A stretch of 12,677 bases of DNA from Eubacteriales bacterium (lineage in GTDB: Bacteria > Bacillota > Clostridia > Acetivibrionales > STF1-152), in NCBI GenBank assembly GCA_028703215.1, contig JAQVNH010000011.1, forward strand, positions 1 through 12,677, given 5' to 3'. The notes under the pieces were generated by a model. It worked only from the letters and a program-made list of their open reading frames with translations. It searched no databases and was not told where the DNA came from. A program made the translations under genes and the position numbers. Below are positions 12,446 to 12,677 of this stretch, piece after piece (the stretch's first letter is position 1; each line of letters begins with the position of its first letter).

Positions 12446-12677
12446 ATGAAAAGAGCGGCAGGATTATTGGCGGTATTGTTTTGTGTAGTTTTGGTCTTTT
12501 CTGCGTCGGGCTGCGCAAAGGATAAAAACATCCGGATTGGCATAATCCAGTTGGGCGAACATGTAGCTCTTGACAGCTCTCGAGAAGGATTTGTCAAGGC
12601 TCTGGCGGACAATGGATATGTTGAAGGAGAAAAGATAACCATCGATTATCAGAATGCGCAGTTCGACCAATCGAACC
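12446..12677 (+). CDS. ABC transporter substrate-binding lipoprotein, TrpX/PF04392 type, 3'-truncated by window edge
   Basis: The first 77 residues of an exported binding protein. MKRAAG is followed by a hydrophobic stretch and the lipobox SASGC, placing the lipid-modified cysteine at residue 23. The mature part begins with KNIRIGIIQLGEH, then LDSSREGFVKAL, NGYVEG and IDYQNAQ-DQSN, which match the N-terminus of TrpX/YhfQ-like ABC substrate-binding proteins (PF04392). It would sit on the outer face of the membrane and pass its ligand to a permease and ATPase presumably encoded beyond the window. GGAGG (12434-12438) lies 7 bases before ATG. Family members are usually annotated as tryptophan binders, but the T-box that controls this gene reads Tyr, so tyrosine or a related aromatic compound is the more likely ligand. 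The frame is open to the window end. Confidence 0.88.
   Translation, partial: MKRAAGLLAVLFCVVLVFSASGCAKDKNIRIGIIQLGEHVALDSSREGFVKALADNGYVEGEKITIDYQNAQFDQSN

Noticed and set aside
1..12677. Defence system, mobile element or CRISPR array
   Set aside because: No repeat-spacer pattern, transposase, integrase, attachment site, nuclease/toxin pair or abrupt composition change is visible; the neighbourhood looks like ordinary chromosome.

Overview
The window looks like a chromosomal segment of a Gram-positive anaerobe of the class Clostridia. The evidence is the moderate GC content (mid-40s % by eye), strong AGGAGG-type ribosome binding sites, extended -10 promoters, a T-box riboswitch, a lipoprotein signal with a lipobox, and family content typical of Clostridia (TrpB2, DUF6320 next to a condensation-fold acyltransferase, paired ABC-2 permeases, PiT with DUF47). 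Every gene is on the + strand except one membrane protein at about 7.07-7.80 kb. I see no rRNA, tRNA, transposase, prophage or CRISPR.

Layout. (1) 1-780: 3' part of a stand-alone tryptophan synthase beta-like gene (TrpB2), closed by a terminator. (2) 946-2969: a two-gene unit of a condensation-domain-like acyltransferase and a zinc-ribbon membrane protein (DUF6320), behind a good promoter with a perfect 12-bp palindrome just upstream. (3) 3157-5652: an ABC-2 exporter operon, one ATPase followed by two paralogous permeases. (4) 5714-6997: an RlmI-family rRNA cytosine methyltransferase whose start lies so close to its promoter that the mRNA may be leaderless. (5) 7070-7961: a convergent six-helix membrane protein (YjdF/DUF2238-like) on the minus strand, divergent from a GlsB/YeaQ-type small membrane protein that shares a unit with a stand-alone Smr-domain protein. 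(6) 8607-10301: PiT phosphate transporter and DUF47 PhoU-like partner. (7) 10555-12011: a MarR-type regulator overlapping an NAD(P)-dependent extended SDR by four bases. (8) 12084-12677: promoter, full T-box leader and the 5' end of a TrpX/PF04392-type substrate-binding lipoprotein gene that runs off the window.

How the parts relate. The segment is mostly housekeeping and envelope or transport genes in short independent operons. The most informative regulatory element is the T-box. Its specifier reads UAC (Tyr) and its antiterminator bulge is UGGU, which fits a tRNA with discriminator A73 such as tRNA-Tyr. The downstream transporter resembles tryptophan-type binding proteins but is therefore predicted to respond to tyrosine shortage. 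I found no convincing evidence of a wholly new multi-gene system. The least understood units are the acyltransferase/DUF6320 pair and the MarR/SDR pair.
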